Source of the DNA: Collinsella sp.
GTDB lineage: Bacteria; Actinomycetota; Coriobacteriia; Coriobacteriales; Coriobacteriaceae
NCBI GenBank assembly: GCA_019414345.1
Contig: DXMF01000049.1
Span: 1-47,051 of the forward strand
Direction of reading: 5' to 3'
DNA length: 47,051 nt
Shown: one piece after another, positions 1-7,649 of the stretch
Numbering within the stretch: position 1 is the stretch's first letter
Layout of the letters: each line of letters begins with the position of its first letter
Notes under the pieces: generated by a model
Database searches by the model: none
Seen by the model: only the letters and a program-made list of their open reading frames with translations
Told to the model about the DNA's origin: nothing
Position numbers and translations under genes: made by a program

Positions 1-116
1 TCTCCCCGCTGGAGTGCTCGGAGGGCGTCAGGCCGACCCACGCCGCGAACGAGCGAACGCGCGTGGACGTCGAGGCCGATGAAGGTGGTAGCATCGAGCA
101 TGGGAGCCCCTTCCAT
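1..116 (-). pseudogene. IS110-family transposase remnant with internal deletion
   Basis: On the minus strand an ATG at 116 or 101 opens a reading frame ending in FIGLDVHARS. This is the typical start of an IS110 (DEDD-type) transposase, with the first catalytic Asp in GLDVH. The DNA then runs directly into the sequence that encodes RSFAAWVGLTPSEHSSGE, from the C-terminal Transposase_20 domain, but in a different frame. The middle of the gene is therefore missing and the junction is frameshifted. The same C-terminal DNA occurs again at about 2003-2054. The copy continues past the left edge of the window. It cannot encode a working enzyme. Confidence 0.75.
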
Positions 117-448
117 GAATGCGGCGTGGCCGCCACGGTTGGATTGGACACTCACCATTGTCGGCCTAATCCGCGGTCTTTCATGCAGCAGGGGCTCTCA
201 ATGTTTTTATGTCCTGCTCATATCGTCTCTGCCGGGCGGCGAAAGAGCGCGCCCAACGCCCAGCCGTTTAAGAGCGCCCCCGATACATAGTTGTCGGAAC
301 CTGGTCGTCTGTTGATAAAAAAGAAACCGCTAACGGACAAAATGGCGCCTTTTGCGGATTAGTCGCTGTGCCGGAAAAATAATTGTCAGAACCAGGCAAT
401 AATTAAATTGCCGCGGCTGTCGTTACATATGACACGTGACAGGAGGAC
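117..448. other. Non-coding stretch at the 5' side of the IS110 remnant
   Basis: I see no supportable gene here. In intact IS110 elements the segment upstream of the transposase carries the bridge RNA, so 117-300 may be a remnant of that region; this is family knowledge and nothing diagnostic is visible. A 15-bp stretch at 209-223 is repeated in inverted orientation at 1393-1407. A CCGCTAACGG motif sits at 327-336 and resembles motifs in the sugar-gene promoters. The sequence becomes AT-rich towards the next gene. Confidence 0.4.
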
Positions 449-955
449 ATGATGAAAAAAATGCCCAAGTTGTTGTTAGCAATGGTTGTCCTATTTTTCG
501 CCACCGGATTTATTTTATTGCCCTCCGCAAATGCTTCTGAGTATTTGACGCCCGCCGACGCATGCTTCGATTTGAATGATGGACCGAAACAAGAACGTAC
601 TATCGAGCTGCCAGATGGCTCTACAGGTGTTTTTGGGATAGAGAAAGAGCAAGCTGATGTTGCCCCGATTTGGGACGGCTACTACAACGCTACTGATGGG
701 AATTGGAAGGTTTACTTCTATACTGGAGTGCTCGATGCTGAGTACTGGATATCAATCAAGAACTACAACATTACATCGTGGTGGGGCCATAAGGCATCTT
801 CCGTTGGTGCTGCCTTATCGAATTTCAGTAAGAGTTTTTCTTCCAAACGAACAAAGTGGAGCTTTCTTTTTACCGGTGTAGGCGGTATGGCGTCTGCGAC
901 TTATACTCTTGGAGCTGAAATAAATGGCTCTCGACTGCATACATATCTAGCGTGA
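449..955 (+). CDS. Secreted protein, DUF5626-like
   Basis: The 168-residue product starts with a clear Sec signal peptide: Met-Met-Lys-Lys, a hydrophobic core at about residues 8-24, and an Ala-Asn-Ala cleavage site near residue 29. An AGGAGG ribosome binding site lies just upstream of the ATG. The mature part begins with a short FDLNDGPKQERTIEL segment and ends in aromatic-rich beta-strand-like sequence (WKVYFYTGVL, WSFLFTGVGG). This arrangement reminds me of the small secreted DUF5626 proteins of gut Gram-positives; that match is from memory. No catalytic motif is visible. Base composition is much more AT-rich than the neighbours, and the gene lies between IS110 remnants, which suggests acquisition by transfer. 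Function unknown. Confidence 0.75.
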   Translation: MMKKMPKLLLAMVVLFFATGFILLPSANASEYLTPADACFDLNDGPKQERTIELPDGSTGVFGIEKEQADVAPIWDGYYNATDGNWKVYFYTGVLDAEYWISIKNYNITSWWGHKASSVGAALSNFSKSFSSKRTKWSFLFTGVGGMASATYTLGAEINGSRLHTYLA

Positions 956-961
956 TTCAAT

Positions 962-1114
962 ATGGGCGTGTTGGGTAAGATCAACATTGGCGGAGAGGTT
1001 TCCCTCCTGGCTATAGTTCTGGTTGAGGTCGGAATCACCGCTGCGGTGATCTATCTCGTTTACAAGTTGATAAAGGCTCTCAAAAAGGTTATTGAACGAA
1101 CCAAACAAGAGTAG
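962..1114 (+). CDS. Small single-pass membrane protein (50 aa)
   Basis: A 50-codon frame starts seven bases after the stop of the secreted-protein gene. It encodes a short amphipathic start, one hydrophobic segment at about residues 15-34 (rich in Val, Ile, Leu and Ala), and a Lys-rich tail ending in KKVIERTKQE. This is the layout of a small single-pass membrane protein with a positive cytoplasmic end. No good ribosome binding site is visible, so translation may be coupled to the upstream gene. The tight spacing and the terminator just downstream support a two-gene unit. Function unknown; it could be a partner or immunity-type protein for the secreted product, which is speculation. Confidence 0.5.
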   Translation: MGVLGKINIGGEVSLLAIVLVEVGITAAVIYLVYKLIKALKKVIERTKQE

Positions 1115-1156
1115 GCGGTCATCCCACTCGATTTCGAACCCATTTCAGCGGGTGCC

Positions 1157-1197
1157 ATCCTCTCTGTCTGCTTCTCTGTGGGCGGAGAGGATTTTTC
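1157..1197 (+). terminator. Rho-independent terminator
   Basis: The stem ATCCTCTC at 1157-1164 pairs with GAGAGGAT at 1185-1192, followed by a T-run. It closes the unit made by the secreted protein and the small membrane protein. Confidence 0.7.
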
Positions 1198-1710
1198 TAT
1201 GACTGAGACCGCATCAGCGCCAAATCCACGCCTATCCTCGACCCGTCACCTGGGGACGTTCCTTTCCAGCCGGTGCTTGGGGAGACTCCTTGCCACCCGG
1301 TCGTCGTGGATGTTCTTAAACGACTAGCGATCGGGGACAGCCCTTGCCGATTGGCCGGTTTGCCGTCCGGGTTGGCAAGGACTGTCCTTTTAATATGAGC
1401 AGGACATTGTCAAGAGGCAAAATCGGGCCTGGCCCCAACGATATGGGGTCAGGCCCTCTCCCTATATCAGCCCGTCCGCGGCGACCTCGGCGTGTCTTAC
1501 CGACGCTCGTCTTTGCAGTTTAATATCCGCCCGCGGCGATCTCTCGCTGGGCAATCCGTTGCTACGGCTGAGGCTTCTACGTCGAACCGACAGTCTGTGC
1601 ACGCGTGTGGCGCCCTGGGCGCTCGCAGAAAAGGGACCTGAGGTTCGCCTCAACGGCTTCGGATCGAACCGCTTCCGGGGTGATCGGCTTATGTGCGGGG
1701 GAACGCCCCC
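1198..1710. other. Non-coding region with palindromes and IS110 3' end
   Basis: No gene is supported here. Two strong palindromes are present. One spans 1335-1390 (14-bp arms with one mismatch, followed by TTTT). The other spans 1425-1456 (13-bp arms with one mismatch around a 6-base loop). The part from about 1457 to 1710 lies just 3' of a transposase fragment and is probably the IS110 3' non-coding end. It contains two related segments (near 1466 and 1520) sharing a CCCGCGGCGA-like core. Confidence 0.5.
1335..1390. repeat. Intergenic palindrome containing GGGGACAG
   Basis: Arms at 1335-1348 and 1374-1387 form a 14-bp stem with one mismatch and are followed by four T residues. It resembles other hairpins in this window that carry GGGACAG in one arm or in the loop (33293-33335, 33521-33563, 46603-46645). 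It may work as a terminator or may be a small repeat family. Confidence 0.6.
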
Positions 1711-2056
1711 CTACGCCTCCTCGGCCATGAGGCCGACCGCCCACACCCAGCAGGCGAGCTCGCGCGCCGTGGCCACGTTCGCCTTGTTGCCGTGGACCCC
1801 GCGCGCGAGCAGCGCCTCCCGCCTCTCGACCGGCCTCCGCACGCCCTTGGCGGCATGCCTCCGGGCGCCCCGGTCCGGGGCCTGGCCCTTGGCGAGGTCC
1901 TTCGGCCGCCCCGAGCACGTCAGGTAGTGCCACGCGGCCTCGACCAGCGCCTTCCTCAGGTGCTTGTTGCCGGCCTTGGTGATCGCGCCCCTGCGGTCGC
2001 TCTCCCCGCTGGAGTGCTCGGAGGGCGTCAGGCCGACCCACGCCGCGAACGAGCGG
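1711..2056 (-). pseudogene. IS110-family transposase, C-terminal fragment
   Basis: Reading the minus strand from about 2056 gives an uninterrupted C-terminal transposase segment. It begins NARSFAAWVGLTPSEHSSGE, continues through the basic stretch ITKAGNKHLRKALVEAAWHY, and ends with WVWAVGLMAEEA and a TAG at 1711-1713. This is the Transposase_20 domain of IS110-family enzymes with its conserved GLTP and GNK motifs. There is no N-terminal catalytic part and no start codon, and the sequence upstream (beyond 2056) is the galM terminator. The fragment is thus broken exactly at the galM 3' end. It lies in the same orientation as the remnant at 1-116, and the two flank the low-GC cargo. Confidence 0.8.
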
Positions 2057-2075
2057 GCGTTCGACTGGATAGAAA

Positions 2076-2107
2076 AACGCCCGTCGGCGGTGGTGCCGGC
2101 GGGCGTT
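2076..2107 (-). terminator. galM terminator
   Basis: A 13-bp stem with one mismatch (arms at 2076-2088 and 2095-2107) is followed on the minus strand by a T-run. It lies 27 bases after the galM stop codon. A very similar stem follows galT at 27703-27740. Confidence 0.8.
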
Positions 2108-2133
2108 GCTGTGCAATATGTCGCGTTGTGGGT

Positions 2134-3186
2134 CTAGTGCCTCATAAAGTGGTATTCGATCACATTGCTGTATGGGTGACCCGGGCCCACAATGCCCTGC
2201 GGGAACAGCGGCTGGTGCGGCGTGTCGGGGTACATCTCTGCCTCGAGGGCAAAGCCGGCGCCCCAGCTATAGTTGGCATCGTCTTTGGCGTGTTCGTCGC
2301 CCAGCCAGTTGCCGGTGTAGAGCTGCACGCCCGGGGCAGTGGTGTAATAGTCCAGCTCACGGCCGGTCCACATCTCCTCGACGTGCATCGCGCGGCGCAG
2401 ATTACGGCCGTACTGATAGCCATCGATGCACAGACAGTGATCGTAGCCACGGGCCTGCTTAATCTGCGGATCGTCGGTCTCCATGCCAGGCGCGACGGGG
2501 CGCAGCTCGCGAAAGTCAAACGGCGTGCCCTCGACCGGAGCAATCTCGCCGGTGGGGATGTTCTGCTCGTTGATGGGCAGGTAGTGGGCAGCGTTGGCAA
2601 CAAAGAAGTGCTCGCAGTCCATGCCGGCGTTATGGCCGGCAAGGTTAAAGTACGTGTGGTTGGTCATGGACACGTACGTGGCGCGGTCGCTCTCGCAGCC
2701 ATACTCGACACGAAAGACGCCGGTGCGCGTCACGGTAAACACGGCCGTAAAGGTGCGGTTGCCGGGGAGACCCAGCTCGCCATCCTCAAGTGAGGTGGTC
2801 ATGCGCACGGCGTTGTGAGTCTCGTCGAGCTCAACATCCCACACGCGCTTGTGCAGACCATGCTCAAGATCGCTGTGCAGGTTGTTGGCGCCTTCGTTGG
2901 CCGGCATATGCCAGTCGGTGCCGTTAATGGTAATCGTGGCGCCTGCGGTGCGGTTTGCCACGGGGCCGATAGTCGCGCCAAAGCAGGCGGGGTTGTCAAA
3001 GTAATCCTCGAGCTTATCGAAGCCCAGCACCACATCGCGCACGTTGCCGGGAATGTCGGGCACGTCGATACCAAGCACGGTGGCGCCATAGTCCATAATG
3101 CGAACGCAGATCTCGGGCCCGTTGAGGGTGTAACGATGAACGGGGGTACCGCACGGCGCGGTGCCGAAAAGCTCGGAAGTGATCAT
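2134..3186 (-). CDS. galM: Aldose 1-epimerase (galactose mutarotase)
   Basis: The 350-residue product interconverts alpha and beta anomers of galactose, so that galactose freed in the cell can be phosphorylated by GalK. Family signatures are visible: GFDKLEDY, the GATIGPVANRTAGA segment, NNLHSD, the SMTNHTYFNLAG motif with the catalytic His, and ALEAEMYPDTPHQP near the C-terminus with the catalytic Glu. The length is normal for GalM. I chose the ATG at 3186 because AGGAA stands just upstream; the frame extends 20 codons further back without a better start. The gene is divergent from a DeoR-type regulator whose promoter region it shares. It is separated from galK-galT, which is common in this group. 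A second, LacX-type epimerase paralogue lies at 24054-24935. Confidence 0.92.
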   Translation of the reverse strand: MITSELFGTAPCGTPVHRYTLNGPEICVRIMDYGATVLGIDVPDIPGNVRDVVLGFDKLEDYFDNPACFGATIGPVANRTAGATITINGTDWHMPANEGANNLHSDLEHGLHKRVWDVELDETHNAVRMTTSLEDGELGLPGNRTFTAVFTVTRTGVFRVEYGCESDRATYVSMTNHTYFNLAGHNAGMDCEHFFVANAAHYLPINEQNIPTGEIAPVEGTPFDFRELRPVAPGMETDDPQIKQARGYDHCLCIDGYQYGRNLRRAMHVEEMWTGRELDYYTTAPGVQLYTGNWLGDEHAKDDANYSWGAGFALEAEMYPDTPHQPLFPQGIVGPGHPYSNVIEYHFMRH

Positions 3187-3341
3187 TTGGTTCCTAACAT
3201 CGAGGTATTTCCGACAAACTGTAGCGCGAACAGGCGAGATTATCACTACACCCCACTAAAGCAAGGGGTATTTTTCTCAAAAAAGTGATGATTGGAGCTG
3301 TGCGGGCGTTCATTTCTGAAGCGCGCGAGTCTGATACAATT

Positions 3342-3359
3342 TGTTCGTTATTGTTTGAA
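3342..3359. promoter_or_regulatory. Candidate operator, TGTTCG-N-TATTGTTTGAA type
   Basis: TGTTCGTTATTGTTTGAA lies between galM and the DeoR-type gene. The same 18-base pattern recurs before lacF (20898-20915; also 20817-20834) and before lacA (22794-22811; and on the minus strand 22806-22823). Weaker matches lie at 9606-9623, 14531-14548 and 34498-34515. Its place in the regulator's own promoter makes that regulator the first candidate to bind it (inference). Confidence 0.5.
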
Positions 3360-3391
3360 TTGACGTGAGCGTGGAACAGCGAGGACTCATC

Positions 3392-4156
3392 GTGATTAAA
3401 GCAGAGCGACAGGATAAGGTTCGTCAGCTGCTCGAAGAGCAGGGCACGGTCTCGGTCAAGGAGATTTCGGATGCGCTGGGTGTCTCGGATATGACGATTC
3501 GCCGCGACCTTGAGGAACTTGCGAGCCTGGGCGAGATCGAGCGCGTGCACGGCGGCGCCCGCAGTGCGCAGGGCCGTCCACACGCTATGCTGCGTCATGA
3601 GTATTCGCACAGCGAAAAGCGCACGAAGCATGCCGAGGAAAAGTTGCAGATTGCGCGCCGTTCTGTGGAGCTTATCGAGGAAGGCTCGACCATCTTTTTG
3701 GGCACGGGCACCACGGTTGAGCAGATGGCCTCGATGCTGCCGGCGTTTCGCCTGCGCATTGTGACCAATTCGCTTTCGGTGTTTAGCCTGCTCGAGGCGC
3801 GCGAAGACTGCGAACTGTGCCTGGTGGGCGGCGTGTACCGCCGCCGCACTGCCGCCTTTGTGGGCCCCACGGCCGAGGACACCTTGCGCGCACTGGGGAT
3901 CGACGCGGCCTTTATCGGCGCAAACGGCATTTTGGACGGCGACGTGTCTACGTCTAACATGGAAGAGGGCCGCATCCAGCAGCTTGCCTTTAGCAAGGCC
4001 GACTCGCGCTATCTGATCGCCGATTCCAGCAAGATTGGCAAGCGCGACTTCTACACCTTCTGCCGCCTGGACAGTTTGGACGCCGTGGTGTGCGAGCCGG
4101 GTATCGCCGCCGAAGATCGTGCCGCCATCGAGGAGCACACGCGGGTCATCTGCTAA
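3392..4156 (+). CDS. lacR: DeoR-family transcriptional regulator, LacR-like
   Basis: The product has 254 residues from the GTG at 3392. That start has GAGG seven bases upstream and gives the usual DeoR opening IKAERQDKVRQLLEEQGTV. The N-terminal winged helix-turn-helix (about residues 1-60) contains VSDMTIRRDLEELASLGEIERVHGGA, the family signature. The rest is the ribose-isomerase-like sensor domain, with GTGTTVEQ, TNSLSVFSLL and GANGI motifs. LacR proteins of this family repress tagatose-6-phosphate pathway genes and respond to a phosphorylated sugar. The placement next to galM, and a shared motif at lacF and lacA, fit that role. GlpR- or FruR-like specificity cannot be excluded from sequence alone. 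Confidence 0.75.
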   Translation: MIKAERQDKVRQLLEEQGTVSVKEISDALGVSDMTIRRDLEELASLGEIERVHGGARSAQGRPHAMLRHEYSHSEKRTKHAEEKLQIARRSVELIEEGSTIFLGTGTTVEQMASMLPAFRLRIVTNSLSVFSLLEAREDCELCLVGGVYRRRTAAFVGPTAEDTLRALGIDAAFIGANGILDGDVSTSNMEEGRIQQLAFSKADSRYLIADSSKIGKRDFYTFCRLDSLDAVVCEPGIAAEDRAAIEEHTRVIC

Positions 4157-5413
4157 CTAGCGTAGCAGGCGATACTTCTGCCCTCTGCCGGTGCCTTCAA
4201 CTGTCGCCAGGCCTGTCTCAACGAGTTTTTTGAGGATGCGAAGAAGCTTTGAGCGACTAAAGGTGACTTTGGCCGCAAGCTCGCTTGTCGATTGAGGGTG
4301 TACTCCGCTCAGCAGTCCGAATACGATAAGTTCGTCGCCTTTGAGCCCCGGGTTATCCATGAGTAGGGGAAGTGTTACCACAATGGCGTTATCCGAAACT
4401 TGAAACCGGGGCTTTCTGACGCTGTCCTTATAGGTATCGCGAATTCGCATGATGCCCGTTCCAAAGGCTTCGATAAGACCCAGGCGCAAAAAGACTTCGG
4501 CAAGAATACGATTGTGTCTAACGGATAGCATGTCGGACAGATATTCATCGACGGTCATGCTTGCCGGCAAGCCGCCGGGCGAAGCGACTTTCACACGGTC
4601 GTCGAACATCGAGATGCGGATGTGTGCGGGCGCATCCCAAGTCCTATGAACGACTGCATTGGTAATGGCCTCGCGGAATGCTTCGAGCGGAATGAGCTCC
4701 TTGCGGATCCGCTCCATCCCCTGGATCTCTTCGTAGCAGTACTGGGCTTCGAAAAGCTCAAGGGCTCCGTCAATTTCCGCTAGAACGGATGCATGTTCAA
4801 GAGTCTTGCGCTGCTTAATGAGGTTGATAGTTTCACCAAACACTGCGATGTCGATACCCGGGAAGCCATTCTCGTCCGCGAGCAGTTCTGCCGCGTTGTT
4901 GTAGGTTCCGGTTTCATCAAGCAGGCCAAGGGTTTTGAGAGTATCGGTTGTGAATGACTGAAGCGAAAGTTTTGCTGTTAGACGATTCTCTAAAACGGTG
5001 AAAGATAAATCTTGTTTGTTTGCCGGGAGCTGCTCAAAGGAGAGGTTTTGACCCTCGAGTACAAGACGCGAAAGGCCTAGGGTATCAACTGGAATGGTCG
5101 CGGTGTCATTGCGCTTGTATGCCTTCGAGCGGTATAGGTAAGGCTTCGATCTGCCGGGAAAGACCGTAAGCTCCACGGTTGCATCGGGCTCGTCGATCTT
5201 TAGGGAGTAATCGGGCTGGGGGATGATCGAATCGTTAATCTTGTTTTCGATATCCAGGCAGGTCTGCTTGGGGTCATCGAGGCCAACGGCTTCTCCGTCG
5301 TCGTTAATTCCAAATAGAACGCGTCCTCCCGTGCCATTTGCATAAGCGGAGACGGTTTTAAGGAACGAATTGGTGACGCATTCCTTGAATTCAAGATCTT
5401 TGGATTCTTGCAT
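4157..5413 (-). CDS. AlbA_2/Schlafen-type DNA-binding and ATP-binding regulator
   Basis: The 418-residue product starts at the ATG at 5413, which has GGAG upstream. Residues 1-110 match the AlbA_2 (Schlafen-like) domain: LEFKECVTNSFLKTVSAYANGTGGRVLFGINDDGEAVGL. The middle (about 235-330) carries a GHKL-type ATPase-like module, with FREAITNAVVHR, DDRVKVASPGGLP and GLIEAFGTGIMRI motifs. The C-terminus is a winged-helix segment (STSELAAKVTFSRSKLLRILKKLVE). This is a common but poorly understood family of putative regulators. The gene stands alone between the DeoR gene and the first lac module. Its promoter holds nine copies of a short half-site (5439-5550), which suggests autoregulation. I do not know its target. 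Confidence 0.8.
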   Translation of the reverse strand: MQESKDLEFKECVTNSFLKTVSAYANGTGGRVLFGINDDGEAVGLDDPKQTCLDIENKINDSIIPQPDYSLKIDEPDATVELTVFPGRSKPYLYRSKAYKRNDTATIPVDTLGLSRLVLEGQNLSFEQLPANKQDLSFTVLENRLTAKLSLQSFTTDTLKTLGLLDETGTYNNAAELLADENGFPGIDIAVFGETINLIKQRKTLEHASVLAEIDGALELFEAQYCYEEIQGMERIRKELIPLEAFREAITNAVVHRTWDAPAHIRISMFDDRVKVASPGGLPASMTVDEYLSDMLSVRHNRILAEVFLRLGLIEAFGTGIMRIRDTYKDSVRKPRFQVSDNAIVVTLPLLMDNPGLKGDELIVFGLLSGVHPQSTSELAAKVTFSRSKLLRILKKLVETGLATVEGTGRGQKYRLLR

Positions 5414-5438
5414 TGTGATGCTCCGTTTCGCTTCAATT

Positions 5439-5550
5439 TGACGTGAAAAATAACACGTAAAAATTTTACACGTCATTTTACGCGTCAAAATTATGACACG
5501 AAAAAATTTGCGTGTCATTATGCGCGTCAAAGTGACGCGAAATGACGCGC
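5439..5550. promoter_or_regulatory. Dense array of TGACRCG half-sites
   Basis: About nine copies of TGACGCG, TGACACG or TGACGTG, or their complements, stand in alternating orientation within 112 bp, directly upstream of the AlbA-type gene. Examples are at 5439-5445 and 5543-5549. Adjacent inverted copies form several palindromes. It looks like a multi-site operator, most simply for the downstream product. Confidence 0.65.
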
Positions 5551-5761
5551 AAACGAGAATGCATTGGCATTCTGAACAATAACGGAGTTTGTAAGCCTGG
5601 GGCTTGATTGGGCTAACGCATGGAATTATCCGTATTCTCGAACACGCTTTCGGTATCATTTTGGCATTAAAAGATACCGAAGTGTGTTCGTGATGCCGAT
5701 AATAATTAAGAAAGAGGAGCGCTTCGTAGCTGCCTGGAAAGTGAGGATTTGACCATCTGAT

Positions 5762-6063
5762 TGTCTCGATCTGTAACAACTAGGCGATCAAATGCTCGTT
5801 AGATGTTACAGATTTAGATTTTCTGCCTGGCCGATTCCGTTTGTCTCAATCTGTAACAACTGGGACCGAAAAGCTCGGCTAGATGTTACAGATCGAGATT
5901 GAGCGGATTGACCTGTGCGTTTGTCTCGATCTGTAACAGGTAGATGGTCAAAAGTGGGCTAGGTGTTACAGATTTAGATTATTCGGACCGGCCTGCGCGT
6001 TCGTCTCAATCTGTAACAATTAGGACCGAAAATCCCAGCTAGATGTTACAGATCGAGACAAAC
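5762..6063. repeat. Palindrome array 1: four units, 80-bp period
   Basis: Four units begin at 5762, 5842, 5922 and 6002, exactly 80 bp apart. Each has a left arm TCTC(G/A)ATCTGTAACA and a right arm TGTTACAGAT(T/C)(T/G)AGA separated by about 28 bases. In the best units the inner part also pairs (CTAG..CCGA with TCGG..CTAG), so each unit can fold into one long hairpin. The array lies downstream of lacG1 and fills much of the 740-bp gap before the AlbA-type gene. The same family occurs at 10733-11028, 15900-16040 and 33352-33494. Confidence 0.9.
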
Positions 6064-6093
6064 GATCCGCGCGGCTCGGCAAAAAACAAAAAG

Positions 6094-6129
6094 GCCGCAT
6101 GCGAACCCGTGGAGGGATTCGTATGCGAC
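6094..6129 (-). terminator. lacG1 terminator
   Basis: Arms at 6094-6108 and 6115-6129 pair over 15 bases if G-U pairs are allowed, with a run of T on the minus strand after the stem. It closes the lacE1-lacG1 transcript. Confidence 0.75.
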
Positions 6130-6152
6130 CGACAGGGGGTATGCGGCAAAAG

Positions 6153-7574
6153 TTAGGCCATGAGCAGGCCGGTCTCCGCGACGTTCTTGTACCAGTACGC
6201 GCTCGCCTTGGGATAGCGCTTCTGGGTCTCGAAGTCGATGTAGAACAGGCCATAGCGCTTGTTATAGCCGTTGGTCCAGGAGAACTGGTCCTGCAGCGAC
6301 CACACAAAGTAGCCGTCGACGTTCACGCCGCCGTCGATTGCCTTGAGGATCCATGCGAGATGCTGACGCATGTAATCGATACGAGGGGCGTCGTCAATAA
6401 AGCCGTCCTCAAAGTCGTCCTTATAGCCCATGCCGTTCTCGGTAATGTAGATCTTCTTGTAGTTGGGGTAATCGTTCTTAATGCGGAGCAGCAGGTCGTA
6501 GAGGCCCTCGGGATAGATAATCCAGTCCCAATCGGTGGTGGGTACGCCTTCGCGCACGCATGACTCGCCCACGCCCTTGAGGAACCAGCGCGAGGAGCCC
6601 TTGTCGCCGGTGCCATTGTGGTTGATGTCGTTTTCGCCCTCGGCAGCACGCAGGAACTGGCACTTGTAGGTGTTGACGCCCAAGCAATCGTTGTAGGGGA
6701 GCGCGGCGGTCAGCGCGGCGATGTCCTCGTCGCGGACGTCGAGCTCGCCGCCGGCGATATGGGCCAGCTTGGTCGCAGCCTCCATGGTGTCGGCTGCATA
6801 GTGGCCGCGGAAGGTAGCGTCGAGTACCCAGCGGTTGTTGATGACGTCGGCCATGCGAGCTGCCTCGCAGTCGGCGGCGTTGTTGGGATCGAGGGGATAC
6901 TTGGGCTCCAGGTTCTGGACAATGCCGATCTCGCCCTCAAAGCCGCCCTCATGGAAGGCGACGACAGCCTTGGCGTGGGCCACCATCATGTTGTGCATGA
7001 GCTGGAAGGCCTTGTCCAGGCGATACTTCTCGCCGTGCGGCCAGTTGCCGACGATAAAGCTGCCCTCGGCGGTCGCGGGAATCTCGTTAAAGGTAAACCA
7101 GTGCTTGACCTCGGTGAACTCGGCAAAGCAGAACTTGGCGTACTCGACAAAGGCGTCGATCGTCGTGCGCGTCAGGAAGCCCTCGCCGCCGTTCTGGTAA
7201 AAGGCCTCAGGTGTATCAAAGTGATCGAGCGTGACATAGGGGATAACGCCGGCATTATTGCAGGTGGCAAAGAGCTCGTGATAGAAGGCAACACCCTCGG
7301 GGTTAATCTCGCCAGTGCCGTTGGGGAAGATACGGCTCCAAGCGATGGAGACACGGATACCGTTGATGCCGAAGCGCTGGCACAGGTCGATATCGACCGG
7401 GTACTTGTTGTAGAAATCGCTTGCGGGGTCGGGGGAGAAGCGACCCTGAGCAGCCAAGAAATCGTCCCAGGGTACTTTGCCCTTGCCGTGCGTACGGGTC
7501 TCGCCCTCAACCTGGTAAGCAGCGGTGGCGCCGCCAAACACAAAGCCGTTGGGGAACTGCATGGGATTGGTCAT
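6153..7574 (-). CDS. lacG: 6-phospho-beta-galactosidase (GH1), copy 1
   Basis: The 473-residue cytoplasmic enzyme hydrolyses PTS-phosphorylated beta-galactosides such as lactose-6-phosphate. The family 1 signatures are intact: N-terminal FVFGGATAAYQVEG, acid/base Glu164 in FTFNEIP, and nucleophile Glu379 in YITENG. The phosphate-binding end QFSWTNGYNKRYG has Ser432, Trp433, Lys439 and Tyr441. From memory, this Ser-Trp pair marks LacG-type enzymes, whereas phospho-beta-glucosidases differ at the Trp. The segment TTDWDWIIYPEGLYD is also LacG-like. The ATG at 7574 follows AAAGGATGA. The gene is second in an operon behind lacE1, with a hairpin between them. The real aglycone preference cannot be read from sequence. 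Confidence 0.88.
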   Translation of the reverse strand: MTNPMQFPNGFVFGGATAAYQVEGETRTHGKGKVPWDDFLAAQGRFSPDPASDFYNKYPVDIDLCQRFGINGIRVSIAWSRIFPNGTGEINPEGVAFYHELFATCNNAGVIPYVTLDHFDTPEAFYQNGGEGFLTRTTIDAFVEYAKFCFAEFTEVKHWFTFNEIPATAEGSFIVGNWPHGEKYRLDKAFQLMHNMMVAHAKAVVAFHEGGFEGEIGIVQNLEPKYPLDPNNAADCEAARMADVINNRWVLDATFRGHYAADTMEAATKLAHIAGGELDVRDEDIAALTAALPYNDCLGVNTYKCQFLRAAEGENDINHNGTGDKGSSRWFLKGVGESCVREGVPTTDWDWIIYPEGLYDLLLRIKNDYPNYKKIYITENGMGYKDDFEDGFIDDAPRIDYMRQHLAWILKAIDGGVNVDGYFVWSLQDQFSWTNGYNKRYGLFYIDFETQKRYPKASAYWYKNVAETGLLMA

Positions 7575-7607
7575 GAGTCATCCTTTCTGTGGGATTCGAA
7601 TAGGGAG

Positions 7608-7634
7608 GGTGCCCGAACTGGGGATCCGGGCACC
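7608..7634 (-). other. Intercistronic hairpin between lacE1 and lacG1
   Basis: GGTGCCCG at 7608-7615 pairs with CGGGCACC at 7627-7634. There is no T-run, so it is more likely an mRNA processing or stabilising element than a full terminator. The other two lac modules also have a hairpin between their two genes. Confidence 0.5.
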
Positions 7635-7649
7635 AACAGAGGGAGGAAA

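Noticed and set aside
3194..4138. Minus-strand frame of 314 codons opposite the DeoR-type gene
   Set aside because: It is a shadow of lacR on the other strand; no domain is recognisable and it would overlap the galM start region.
5762..6063. Possible CRISPR array
   Set aside because: The units are long palindromes about 55 bp in length at 80-bp period, only two to four per array, placed after genes, and no cas genes are near. Repeat identity is also too low.
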